A stretch of 8,331 nucleotides of DNA, taken from NCBI GenBank assembly GCA_900757905.1, contig CAAEPN010000239.1:1-8331 (forward strand), given 5' to 3'. Source of the stretch: Clostridia bacterium. GTDB taxonomy: Bacteria > Bacillota > Clostridia > Oscillospirales > CAG-382. The notes beneath the pieces are model-generated. The model saw only the letters and a list, made by a program, of their open reading frames with translations, ran no database searches and had not been told where the DNA came from. Positions 1 to 5,316 of the stretch are shown here, piece after piece; position 1 is the first letter of the stretch, and every line of letters begins with the position of its first letter. The position numbers were made by a program, and so were the translations under genes.

Positions 1-92
1 TAGATTCGCGAGTGTCGAAAAGCGGAGCTTTTTGGCATGAGGCGCGAGCGCACGAATCTGTTTCCGTGTCGTAAAACGTAGTTTTGCGACAC
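1..92 (-). repeat. 92-bp structured intergenic repeat, left copy
   Basis: Seen directly: these 92 bases are the exact reverse complement of 8233-8324. In the plus direction the element contains an AT-rich hairpin, AAAAGC-GGA-GCTTTT (18-32), and a 12-bp hairpin, GTGTCGTAAAAC-GTA-GTTTTGCGACAC (66-92), with one G-T wobble. The first hairpin lies inside a long-range pairing of AGATTCG (2-8) with CGAATCT (53-59). It sits 5 nt beyond the hairpin that ends tcdA. I call it minus because the copy then reads in the same direction as its upstream gene, as the right copy does relative to rhaA. No reading frame with protein-like content is visible. Its outer edge is not defined, since the window starts inside or at the end of it. 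It is probably a dispersed repeat, but only two copies are visible here. Confidence 0.85.
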
Positions 93-97
93 GCTCA

Positions 98-136
98 AAT
101 GCACACCAAAGTTTTTATAAAACTTTGGTGTGCATT
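98..136 (-). terminator. Perfect 18-bp hairpin closing tcdA
   Basis: AATGCACACCAAAGTTTT (98-115) pairs perfectly with 119-136 around a 3-nt loop. It starts 2 nt after the tcdA stop codon, so it most likely ends tcdA transcription or protects its 3' end. The run of T expected after an intrinsic terminator is short: reading on the minus strand, the stem ends in ATT and continues TGAGC. Termination efficiency is therefore uncertain. No plus-strand gene enters it from the left within the window. Confidence 0.7.
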
Positions 137-138
137 AT

Positions 139-909
139 TTAGGCCATGGTTCCCTTGATTCCGACTAAATCGGTGATGATTTCACCGGCAATAATCAGTC
201 CTGCGACGGAAGGCACAAAGGCCGTGCTTCCGGGAATTTGCCGTCTTGCCGTGCATTTGCGCGCCGTGCCAGGCGGACAGACGCAGCCTGTCTTGCAGCT
301 TATCGACATATCGTCCTCCGGCTTGATTGGTTTTTCCTTGGAATAGACGACCTTTAAATGCTTGACGCCGCGCTTTTTCATCTCGTGCCGCATGACCTTG
401 GCGAGAGGGCAGACAGAGGTCTCATAGATATCCGCCACCTCAAATGCTGCCGGATTCAGCTTGTTGCCGGCTCCCATGGAGCAGATGATCGGCACACCGG
501 CTTTCTCGGCATTCATGACTAATTCAATTTTGCCGGTGACGGTATCGATCGCGTCTACAACATAATCGTATTTGGTAAAATCAAATTCACCGGAGGTTTC
601 GGGTGTAAAAAACGTTTTATAGCTGTGTACGACGACCTCCGGATTGATTTCGGCGATGCGTTCGGCGGCAACATCGACCTTATACTTGCCGATGGTCTTA
701 CGCGTGGCATAAATTTGGCGGTTGATGTTGGTAAGACACACCTTGTCGTCGTCGATAAGGTCGATTTCGCCGATTCCGCTGCGCACAAGCGCCTCGACGG
801 TATAGCCGCCCACGCCGCCTATGCCGAATACGGCGACACGCGAATGGGCGAGCTTTTCCATGGCGTCACGGCCAAGTAAAAGTTGAGTCCTGGAGAATTG
901 GTTTAGCAT
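139..909 (-). CDS. tcdA: tRNA threonylcarbamoyladenosine dehydratase (TcdA/CsdL, ThiF-E1 superfamily)
   Basis: Predicted cytoplasmic enzyme that uses ATP to dehydrate t6A at position 37 of ANN-decoding tRNAs, giving the cyclic hydantoin form ct6A. The 256-residue product is close to the usual length of about 250-270. The N-terminal half is a ThiF/MoeB-type adenylating Rossmann domain. It has GIGGVGG at residues 29-35, acidic residues at 53-55 before the NINRQ segment (61-65), and DAIDT at 119-123. GAGNKLNP follows at 146-153, and the C-terminal FVPSVAGLIIAGE segment (231-243) is family-typical. Four cysteines (205, 209, 211, 219) form a cluster. The ATG at 909 is preceded by AAGGAA at a suitable distance. 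It lies 38 nt after hicB on the same strand and has no obvious promoter of its own, so hicAB read-through is possible. Function is assigned by family; ThiF-like relatives are separated mainly by the C-terminal pattern. Confidence 0.93.
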   Translation of the reverse strand: MLNQFSRTQLLLGRDAMEKLAHSRVAVFGIGGVGGYTVEALVRSGIGEIDLIDDDKVCLTNINRQIYATRKTIGKYKVDVAAERIAEINPEVVVHSYKTFFTPETSGEFDFTKYDYVVDAIDTVTGKIELVMNAEKAGVPIICSMGAGNKLNPAAFEVADIYETSVCPLAKVMRHEMKKRGVKHLKVVYSKEKPIKPEDDMSISCKTGCVCPPGTARKCTARRQIPGSTAFVPSVAGLIIAGEIITDLVGIKGTMA

Positions 910-947
910 ATTTATTTCCTTATATTATTGAAAGATCCTAAAATATA

Positions 948-1304
948 TCAAATGTTCGGACGGTTTGCATTTCCGTGGAGTGCCTGCTCAATAGAGCTTT
1001 CGACAAAACTGTTTAATGAGATCTGACGGGCGGATGCTGCGATAACGGCCTGTTTGTGCAATTCCGGAGAGATACGGATGTTAAAGCTCCCTTTGTAGGC
1101 CTTTTCCGGCTCCATGCCTTGTTCACGGCACAAGTCTAAATAATCATCCACAGCACTGTGAAAATCCTCTACTAAATCGCGGGCGCCTTCTCCTTCGTAG
1201 GAGATCAATGCCCGAATTCCCATGACTTTTCCGTAAAAAAGGAAATCCTCTTCGGAAAATTCCACACTGCCGATATAGCCTTTGTATTCCATTGTGTTAT
1301 TCAC
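948..1304 (-). CDS. hicB: HicB family antitoxin
   Basis: Predicted antitoxin that binds and neutralises HicA and represses its own operon. The 118-residue product has the two-part HicB layout. The N-terminal degenerate RNase H-like domain spans about residues 6-60 (YKGYIGSVEFSEED, then the acidic helix FHSAVDDYLDLC). The C-terminal ribbon-helix-helix DNA-binding segment spans about 72-109 (FNIRISPELH, then SLNSFVESSIEQAL). The start is a GTG that overlaps the hicA TGA stop as GTGA. It has a strong AGGAGG site at 1312-1317, which supports GTG over the internal ATG four codons later. The overlap suggests translational coupling with the toxin. The C-terminal DNA-binding fold suits recognition of the palindrome at 1604-1621. 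Confidence 0.92.
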   Translation of the reverse strand: MNNTMEYKGYIGSVEFSEEDFLFYGKVMGIRALISYEGEGARDLVEDFHSAVDDYLDLCREQGMEPEKAYKGSFNIRISPELHKQAVIAASARQISLNSFVESSIEQALHGNANRPNI

Positions 1305-1555
1305 AGAAGTCCCTCCTGTTTCATAATATCGATCAACTGTTTTACCTGATACTCAAGCAATTCTTTGCGTGGATGCGGTTTGTGCAATAAGATCGGAGGA
1401 AGATCTTTTGCCGTGAACATCACACGCGAGCCGCTTGTTTTTCCTTTATTGGAGCGGCAGTAAGAAAAATAGCCTAAGAGCGTCTCGGCTTCATTAAATG
1501 TAAAATTGCGTGGCTTGGATAAGAGTTTTTCAATCAGCTTTTCTTTCTGTCCCAA
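1301..1555 (-). CDS. hicA: HicA family mRNA interferase toxin
   Basis: Predicted small ribosome-independent RNase toxin with a double-stranded RNA-binding-like fold, paired with HicB. It has 84 residues, a normal HicA size. Family features are the N-terminal KEKLIEKLLSKP helix (4-15), the glycine/serine turn SGSRVMF (41-47), and the C-terminal LHKPHPRKELLEYQVKQLI segment (57-75). The histidine usual in the GSH motif is replaced by Arg44, while His58 and His61 remain. No ATG fits the family start. The TTG at 1555 begins the expected N-terminus and has GAGG at 1563-1566, 7 nt upstream. A promoter lies just upstream, giving a leader of about 16 nt. The weak start codon with a strong hicB ribosome binding site would favour antitoxin over toxin. 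Identity is well supported by sequence and pairing; activity is not shown. Confidence 0.88.
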   Translation of the reverse strand: MGQKEKLIEKLLSKPRNFTFNEAETLLGYFSYCRSNKGKTSGSRVMFTAKDLPPILLHKPHPRKELLEYQVKQLIDIMKQEGLL

Positions 1556-1578
1556 AAGCTTTCCTCTTTTCTACTTTT

Positions 1579-1607
1579 AGTATATACAAAACGCAAAATA
1601 AAAGCAA
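1579..1607 (-). promoter_or_regulatory. hicAB promoter
   Basis: On the minus strand TTGCTT (1602-1607) and TATACT (1579-1584) are separated by 17 bp. The predicted transcription start is near 1572, just before the hicA ribosome binding site at 1563-1567. Confidence 0.7.
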
Positions 1608-1621
1608 CTGAAAACAGTTGC
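1604..1621. promoter_or_regulatory. Palindrome on the hicAB -35 box, candidate HicB operator
   Basis: GCAACTG-AAAA-CAGTTGC is a perfect 7-bp inverted repeat with a 4-bp spacer. It overlaps the -35 hexamer of the hicAB promoter. HicB proteins with a ribbon-helix-helix domain are known to autorepress by binding such inverted repeats, so this is the natural operator candidate. Binding is an inference from position and symmetry. Confidence 0.6.
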
Positions 1622-1725
1622 AAAAAGTGTAAACATTTTGGAAAGCCGGATATGAAAATCGTTTGCCGTAAGGCAGATTTAGCACATGCAGCGTATTTGG
1701 TGAATCCGAAAGAAGTTTATTTAGT

Positions 1726-1753
1726 AAAAAAAGCACGCTTCCGCGTGCTTTTT
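1726..1753 (-). terminator. Intrinsic terminator of tRNA-Thr
   Basis: On the minus strand the stem AAAAAGCACGC pairs with GCGTGCTTTTT around a GGAA tetraloop, followed by a run of seven T. It begins at the tRNA 3' end. The A-rich 5' side also gives a T tract on the plus strand, so it could act in both directions. It separates the tRNA transcript from the hicAB promoter. Confidence 0.9.
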
Positions 1754-1828
1754 GGAGCTGGTAGCCGGACTTGAACCGGCGACCTGTTGATTACGAATCA
1801 ACTGCTCTACCAACTGAGCCATACCAGC
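1753..1828 (-). tRNA. tRNA-Thr, anticodon CGT
   Basis: The 76-nt minus-strand gene folds as a full cloverleaf. The acceptor is GCTGGTA/TACCAGC and the D stem is GCTC/GAGC. The anticodon stem is GTTGA/TCAAC with loop TTCGTAA, giving anticodon CGT (plus-strand ACG at 1793-1795). The T arm is GCCGG-TTCAAGT-CCGGC. The discriminator is T and CCA is encoded. It decodes the threonine codon ACG. It is transcribed as a single gene from its own consensus promoter and is closed by an immediate terminator. Nearby tcdA acts on the t6A37 class of tRNAs, to which threonine tRNAs belong. Confidence 0.97.
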
Positions 1829-1843
1829 AAAATTTACTTATCT

Positions 1844-1872
1844 ATTATAGCACCCGAAATTCGATTTGTCAA
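1844..1872 (-). promoter_or_regulatory. Consensus promoter of tRNA-Thr
   Basis: On the minus strand a perfect TTGACA (1867-1872) and a perfect TATAAT (1844-1849) are spaced by exactly 17 bp. The start is predicted near 1837, about 9 nt before the mature tRNA. This fits a strong constitutive stable-RNA promoter. Confidence 0.92.
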
Positions 1873-1885
1873 TATCTTTTGCAAA

Positions 1886-1912
1886 GTTTTTTTCGCGCTT
1901 GCGGTAAAAAAC
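1886..1912. other. AT-rich hairpin between two divergent promoters
   Basis: GTTTTTT (1886-1892) can pair with AAAAAAC (1906-1912), and CGC (1894-1896) with GCG (1901-1903) inside it. It lies between the tRNA -35 box and the mnmA -35 box, outside both predicted transcripts. It may be a remnant terminator, an upstream AT element, or chance. Function is unknown. Confidence 0.3.
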
Positions 1913-1945
1913 ACGAAACTTTTGCTTTCTTTTTCTTTCTATGCC

Positions 1946-1973
1946 TTGACTTGCCCGAAAAACATGCTATAAT
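1946..1973 (+). promoter_or_regulatory. mnmA promoter
   Basis: TTGACT (1946-1951) and TATAAT (1968-1973) are separated by 16 bp. The predicted start near 1980 leaves a leader of about 37 nt before the mnmA ATG. It diverges from the tRNA-Thr promoter. Confidence 0.85.
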
Positions 1974-2016
1974 AGAAGCCGAATCAAATTTTACAGTAAT
2001 AAAAGGAAATAAATCT

Positions 2017-3099
2017 ATGTCCCAAAAAGCCATTATCGCCATGAGCGGCGGCGTGGATTCCAGTGTTGCGGCGCTTTTAACCGTAAAAGAGGGCTTCGAA
2101 TGCATGGGCGTCACCATGAAGCTGTTTTTCGATGACGATATCGTTGAGAGCTGTGATGTCCGCGAAAATTCATGCTGCTCGCTTGAGGATGTCGAGGACG
2201 CGCGCAGCGTGTGTACCTCGCTCGGCATGCGCCATTATGTTTTCAATTTTTCCGACCTCTTTCGCACCACGGTCATCGACCGCTTTGTAAGCGATTACGA
2301 AAACGGCCGCACGCCCAATCCCTGTATCGACTGCAACCGCCACTTAAAGTTCGATAAACTGTTTCAGCGCGCCAAAGAGCTTGGCTTCGACTATGTCGTC
2401 ACCGGTCACTATGCGCGTATCGAATACGATGAAAAAAGCGGCCGGTATCTTCTGAAAAAGGCGCTCGACGATACCAAGGATCAAAGCTATGTTTTGTATT
2501 CCATGACAAAAGAGCAGCTTGCCCATACGCGTTTTCCGCTTGGCGCTTTGCGCAAAACCGAGGTGCGTGAGATTGCCGGGCAGAACGGCTTTGTCAACGC
2601 GCACAAGCACGACAGCCAGGATATCTGCTTTGTGCAGCACGGCACGTATGCCGATTTTATCAAGAAAACGACCGGCAAAGACTATCCGGCAGGAGACTTT
2701 ATCGATTCAGCCGGGAATGTTCTGGGGCGTCATAAAGGCATCATTTATTATACGGTCGGCCAGCATAAGGGACTTGGTATTTCGTCTGAAGAACCGTGGT
2801 ATGTCAAAGAGGTGCGGCCGGCGGAGAATACCGTTGTGCTGTGCCGGAGCGAGGAGCTGTTCACCTCGGTTTTGGAGGCAGCCGACGTCAATCTCATTTC
2901 GGTTGACCGGATCGACGCGCCTATGCGCGTTTGTGCCAAGGTCCGCTATCGCCAAAAGGAGCAGCCGGCCACCGTCACACAATTGGAAAACGGCCATATC
3001 CGCGTTGAATTCGACCAGCCGCAGCGTGCCATTACCAAAGGACAGGCCGTCGTGTTGTATGACGGAGACATTGTCGTCGGCGGCGGTACAATTGTTTAG
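2017..3099 (+). CDS. mnmA: tRNA-specific 2-thiouridylase MnmA
   Basis: Cytoplasmic enzyme that adenylates U34 and installs sulfur to give s2U34 in tRNAs for Glu, Gln and Lys. The 360-residue product is full length (the E. coli enzyme has 368). The N-terminal PP-loop ATPase motif SGGVDSS is at residues 10-16. NPCIDCNRHLKF at 101-112 supplies the first catalytic cysteine (Cys103), and VTGHYAR lies at 128-134. KDQSYVL lies at 154-160, and QDICFV (201-206) supplies the second catalytic cysteine (Cys204). The C-terminal beta-barrel is complete. The frame is open upstream from about 1771, but that stretch crosses the tRNA gene and both promoters. The ATG at 2017 follows AAGGAA (2003-2008) and starts exactly where the family does. 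It is first in a probable operon with azlCD. Confidence 0.97.
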   Translation: MSQKAIIAMSGGVDSSVAALLTVKEGFECMGVTMKLFFDDDIVESCDVRENSCCSLEDVEDARSVCTSLGMRHYVFNFSDLFRTTVIDRFVSDYENGRTPNPCIDCNRHLKFDKLFQRAKELGFDYVVTGHYARIEYDEKSGRYLLKKALDDTKDQSYVLYSMTKEQLAHTRFPLGALRKTEVREIAGQNGFVNAHKHDSQDICFVQHGTYADFIKKTTGKDYPAGDFIDSAGNVLGRHKGIIYYTVGQHKGLGISSEEPWYVKEVRPAENTVVLCRSEELFTSVLEAADVNLISVDRIDAPMRVCAKVRYRQKEQPATVTQLENGHIRVEFDQPQRAITKGQAVVLYDGDIVVGGGTIV

Positions 3100-3130
3100 T
3101 TTGCAAAGAAAGTAAATTTCGGGAAATATC

Positions 3131-3886
3131 ATGACATCAGAAAATAACTACCATAACTCTTTTAAGACCGGCCTTTCCGACGGCGTTCCGATCGCCCTCG
3201 GGTATCTTTCGGTCTCATTCACCTTTGGCATTATGGCTTCGGCCGGCAAATTGCCGGTTGTGATCGCCGTGCTCATCTCTATGACCAACCTCACCTCTGC
3301 CGGGCAGTTTGCTGGCCTAAACCTGATTTTAGGCGGCGGCTCACTTGTGGAAATGGCGCTTACCCAGCTTGTTATCAATCTTCGCTATGCGCTCATGTCA
3401 ATCTCTCTTTCGCAGAAAATGCATAAAAGCGTGACCTTGCCCGACCGTTTTCTCATCGCTTTCGGCAATACCGATGAGATTTTCGCCGTAGCCAGTGCAA
3501 AGTCCGGCGAGGTGGGCAAAAAATACATGCTCGGCCTGATTCTGCTGCCCTTTTTCGGTTGGTCGGGCGGTACGCTTTTAGGTGCTGCTGCCGGAAATAT
3601 CCTGCCGGAATCGCTGACGTCGGCGCTCGGAATTGCGATTTACGGCATGTTCTTAGCCATTTTTATTCCGGCTATGCGCCGGTCGCGCCCGATTACGGTG
3701 GTTGTGCTCGTATCGGTCGCACTGTCGTGCGCTTTTGCGTACTTACCGGGATTAAAGAACGTTTCTTCCGGCTTTGTCATTATCCTTTGCGCACTTGCGG
3801 CCTCTACCGTCGGCGCGCTCATCGCGCCGGTCGATCAAACGGACGCGCCGGAGGAGTCGGCTGCGAAGGGCGGTGACGCGGTATGA
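3131..3886 (+). CDS. azlC: AzlC family branched-chain amino acid export permease, large subunit
   Basis: Predicted inner-membrane subunit of an AzlCD-type exporter for branched-chain amino acids and their analogues. The 251 residues are normal for the family. After a short polar N-terminus comes the family signature region (FKTGLSDGVPIALGYLSVSFTFG, residues 11-33). Hydrophobic segments follow at about 18-38, 42-62, 66-86, 132-155, 160-180, 186-206 and 211-232. The conserved NLRYALMS motif follows segment three, near residues 83-90. The tail is polar and acidic. It starts 31 nt after mnmA with only a weak GGGAAA upstream and no separate promoter, so co-transcription with mnmA is likely. Its stop overlaps the azlD start. 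Substrate is inferred from family. Confidence 0.93.
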   Translation: MTSENNYHNSFKTGLSDGVPIALGYLSVSFTFGIMASAGKLPVVIAVLISMTNLTSAGQFAGLNLILGGGSLVEMALTQLVINLRYALMSISLSQKMHKSVTLPDRFLIAFGNTDEIFAVASAKSGEVGKKYMLGLILLPFFGWSGGTLLGAAAGNILPESLTSALGIAIYGMFLAIFIPAMRRSRPITVVVLVSVALSCAFAYLPGLKNVSSGFVIILCALAASTVGALIAPVDQTDAPEESAAKGGDAV

Positions 3887-4203
3887 GCATTACGCCGAAT
3901 CTAATCGCAAATCTTGTCGTTATGGCCGGTGTTACGTATCTTATCCGCGTGATTCCGTTTGTGGCGTTTCGTAAGAAAATACAAAACCGTTTTATCCGTT
4001 CTTTCCTTTATTATATCCCGTACGCTGTGCTTGCGGCTATGACCGTTCCAGCCATTTTCTCGTCTACCGGCCACTTTTATTCGGCGCTTATCGGCTTTGC
4101 CGCAGCGCTTGTCATGGCGTTCTTCGGACGAGGTCTGGTAACGGTGGCGCTTGTGTCCTGTGCGGCGGTATACCTTGCGGAGCTTGTGGCAAAACTGTTT
4201 TGA
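3883..4203 (+). CDS. azlD: AzlD family branched-chain amino acid export permease, small subunit
   Basis: Small membrane partner of AzlC, 106 residues, as usual for AzlD. Four hydrophobic segments are visible at about 6-28, 42-60, 66-82 and 86-104. The conserved run TYLIRVIPFVAFRKK (18-32) and the SFLYYIPYAVLAAM segment (40-53) are AzlD hallmarks. The ATG overlaps the azlC stop as ATGA, which points to translational coupling and equal production of the two subunits. A strong terminator starts 8 nt after the stop, ending the mnmA-azlC-azlD unit. Confidence 0.93.
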   Translation: MSITPNLIANLVVMAGVTYLIRVIPFVAFRKKIQNRFIRSFLYYIPYAVLAAMTVPAIFSSTGHFYSALIGFAAALVMAFFGRGLVTVALVSCAAVYLAELVAKLF

Positions 4204-4211
4204 TAGGAGTC

Positions 4212-4260
4212 GTCTCTGTCCGATTTTTTGTTTTTTGCAAAGAAAAAAGCGGACAGAGAC
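4212..4260 (+). terminator. Intrinsic terminator of mnmA-azlCD
   Basis: GTCTCTGTCCG (4212-4222) pairs perfectly with CGGACAGAGAC (4250-4260). Inner T-rich and A-rich runs can extend the helix. A T-rich tail (TTTTATTTTG) follows directly at 4261. It isolates the upstream operon from the rhamnose operon. Confidence 0.92.
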
Positions 4261-4332
4261 TTTTATTTTGTTCTTTCTTTTGCGTTTTTCTGTGTTTTTT
4301 ACGGTTTTTTCAGAAAAAATTGCTGTTTTGCT

Positions 4333-4352
4333 ATTTACAAAATTCGGTAAAT
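4333..4352. promoter_or_regulatory. Inverted repeat over the -35 box and spacer of the rhamnose promoter
   Basis: ATTTAC (4333-4338) and GTAAAT (4347-4352) form 6-bp arms around an 8-bp spacer. The repeat covers the -35 hexamer and half the promoter spacer, where a bound repressor would block RNA polymerase. It is a candidate operator for an unseen rhamnose regulator. Position is the main evidence. Confidence 0.4.
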
Positions 4353-4362
4353 CGTGTATAAT
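4334..4362 (+). promoter_or_regulatory. Promoter of the rhamnose operon
   Basis: TTTACA (4334-4339) and a perfect TATAAT (4357-4362) are spaced by 17 bp, with AT-rich sequence upstream. The predicted start is near 4369, about 41 nt before the first ATG. Such a strong core promoter in a sugar operon suggests control by a repressor. Confidence 0.85.
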
Positions 4363-4370
4363 AGCGCTAT
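4361..4370. promoter_or_regulatory. 10-bp palindrome at the rhamnose transcription start
   Basis: ATAGCGCTAT is perfectly self-complementary and begins inside the -10 box, reaching the expected +1. It could be a second operator half-site or chance. Confidence 0.3.
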
Positions 4371-4409
4371 AAAGGGAAAATGCCGAAAAGGCAAAAAGAG
4401 GAGAAGATT

Positions 4410-5261
4410 ATGGCAAATTTTGTTTTAAGCGCTTTTGCCGATGAGGTTTCGTCGGATTTTACAAAACAGCTTGATTACTTAAAGAGTAGGGATATTTCCT
4501 ACATCGAACCGCGCAATATCAACGGCACGGGCGTGGCCGCCATTACGCTTGAGGAAGCAAAAAACGCAAAAAAAATGCTCGACGACTATAAGATCGGCGT
4601 TTCTTCGGTCGGCTCGCCGATCGGAAAGATCAGCGTAGAGGACGATTTTGCCGACCATATCCGCTTGTTTGAACATGTCATGGATATCGCAGAAATATTC
4701 GAAACGAAGAACATCCGCATGTTCAGCTTCTTCTATCCGAAGGATACCGACGTACATACGCATCGAGCTGCCGTTCTTGCCCGTCTTGAAATTCTTCTTG
4801 AGCTTGCCGAAAAACGCGGTCTTACGCTCTGCCATGAAAATGAAAAGGCCATTTACGGCGAAGCGCCGGAGGATTGCCTTGATTTGATGAAGCACTTTGA
4901 CGGCCGTTTGAAGAGTGTACTTGACATGGGCAACTTCGCATTCTGCCAAAAGGACCCGATGAAGGGCTATGAATATCTTGCGCCTTATATCGAATACATT
5001 CACATTAAGGACGCCTTTTACGATACGCGTATTGTGCCGGCCGGACAAGGCGAGGGCAAGGTGTTTGAGATTCTTTCGGCGTATAACAAATATACCGATA
5101 AGGACACGTTCCTTACCATGGAGCCGCACCTTACGGTATTTGACGGCTTGAACAAGCTCTCGAATCTCGACGATATCAAGGTGCAGAACGCCTACGCAAC
5201 GCCGGAGGAAGCCTTTGATACCGCTGTTGCGGCGCTGCGCGATATTCTTGCGCGCCTTTAA
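4410..5261 (+). CDS. Sugar (phosphate) isomerase/epimerase, xylose isomerase-like TIM barrel
   Basis: The 283-residue cytoplasmic protein resembles the AP-endonuclease-2/xylose isomerase-like TIM barrel family, which includes ketose 3-epimerases and inositol catabolism enzymes. The expected metal-site residues are visible. A glutamate lies in CHENE (Glu143 or Glu145), Asp172 in VLDMGNF, His198 in IHIKD, and Glu238 in TMEPHL. The frame opens at 4380, but the ATG at 4410 has AGAGGAG just upstream and starts with the family-like FVLSAFADEV strand. It is the first gene of the operon with rhaB (55 nt gap) and rhaA. No rhamnose mutarotase gene is visible, so it may epimerise rhamnose or rhamnulose, or feed a related sugar in. 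The exact substrate cannot be read from sequence. Confidence 0.85.
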   Translation: MANFVLSAFADEVSSDFTKQLDYLKSRDISYIEPRNINGTGVAAITLEEAKNAKKMLDDYKIGVSSVGSPIGKISVEDDFADHIRLFEHVMDIAEIFETKNIRMFSFFYPKDTDVHTHRAAVLARLEILLELAEKRGLTLCHENEKAIYGEAPEDCLDLMKHFDGRLKSVLDMGNFAFCQKDPMKGYEYLAPYIEYIHIKDAFYDTRIVPAGQGEGKVFEILSAYNKYTDKDTFLTMEPHLTVFDGLNKLSNLDDIKVQNAYATPEEAFDTAVAALRDILARL

Positions 5262-5316
5262 CGCATCGTGTAAATTCTGTCAAATAACATAAAATCACAA
5301 TACGAAAGGAATCATC

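Noticed and set aside
922..947. Possible tcdA promoter (TTGATA, 18-bp spacer, TAATAT on the minus strand)
   Set aside because: The predicted start would fall inside the tcdA ribosome binding site, leaving almost no leader, and the spacing is not optimal.
1530..1736. 68-residue minus-strand frame upstream of hicA
   Set aside because: It covers the hicA start, promoter and operator in another frame, has no ribosome site or recognisable domain, and begins next to the tRNA terminator.
1771..2016. N-terminal extension of mnmA by 82 codons
   Set aside because: The extension crosses the tRNA-Thr gene and both divergent promoters. The ATG at 2017 has a good ribosome site and matches the family N-terminus.
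4151..4372. 73-residue plus-strand frame after azlD
   Set aside because: It spans the terminator and the rhamnose promoter and is rich in Phe and Leu because of T-rich DNA.
4381..4393. TGCC-GAAAA-GGCA as a catabolite control site or riboswitch
   Set aside because: It does not fit the cre consensus, has only a 4-bp stem, and the roughly 41-nt leader is too short for a known riboswitch.
4380..4409. Upstream ATG for the epimerase-like gene
   Set aside because: The extra ten residues are Lys/Glu rich and unlike the family, and they cover the AGAGGAG site that serves the ATG at 4410.
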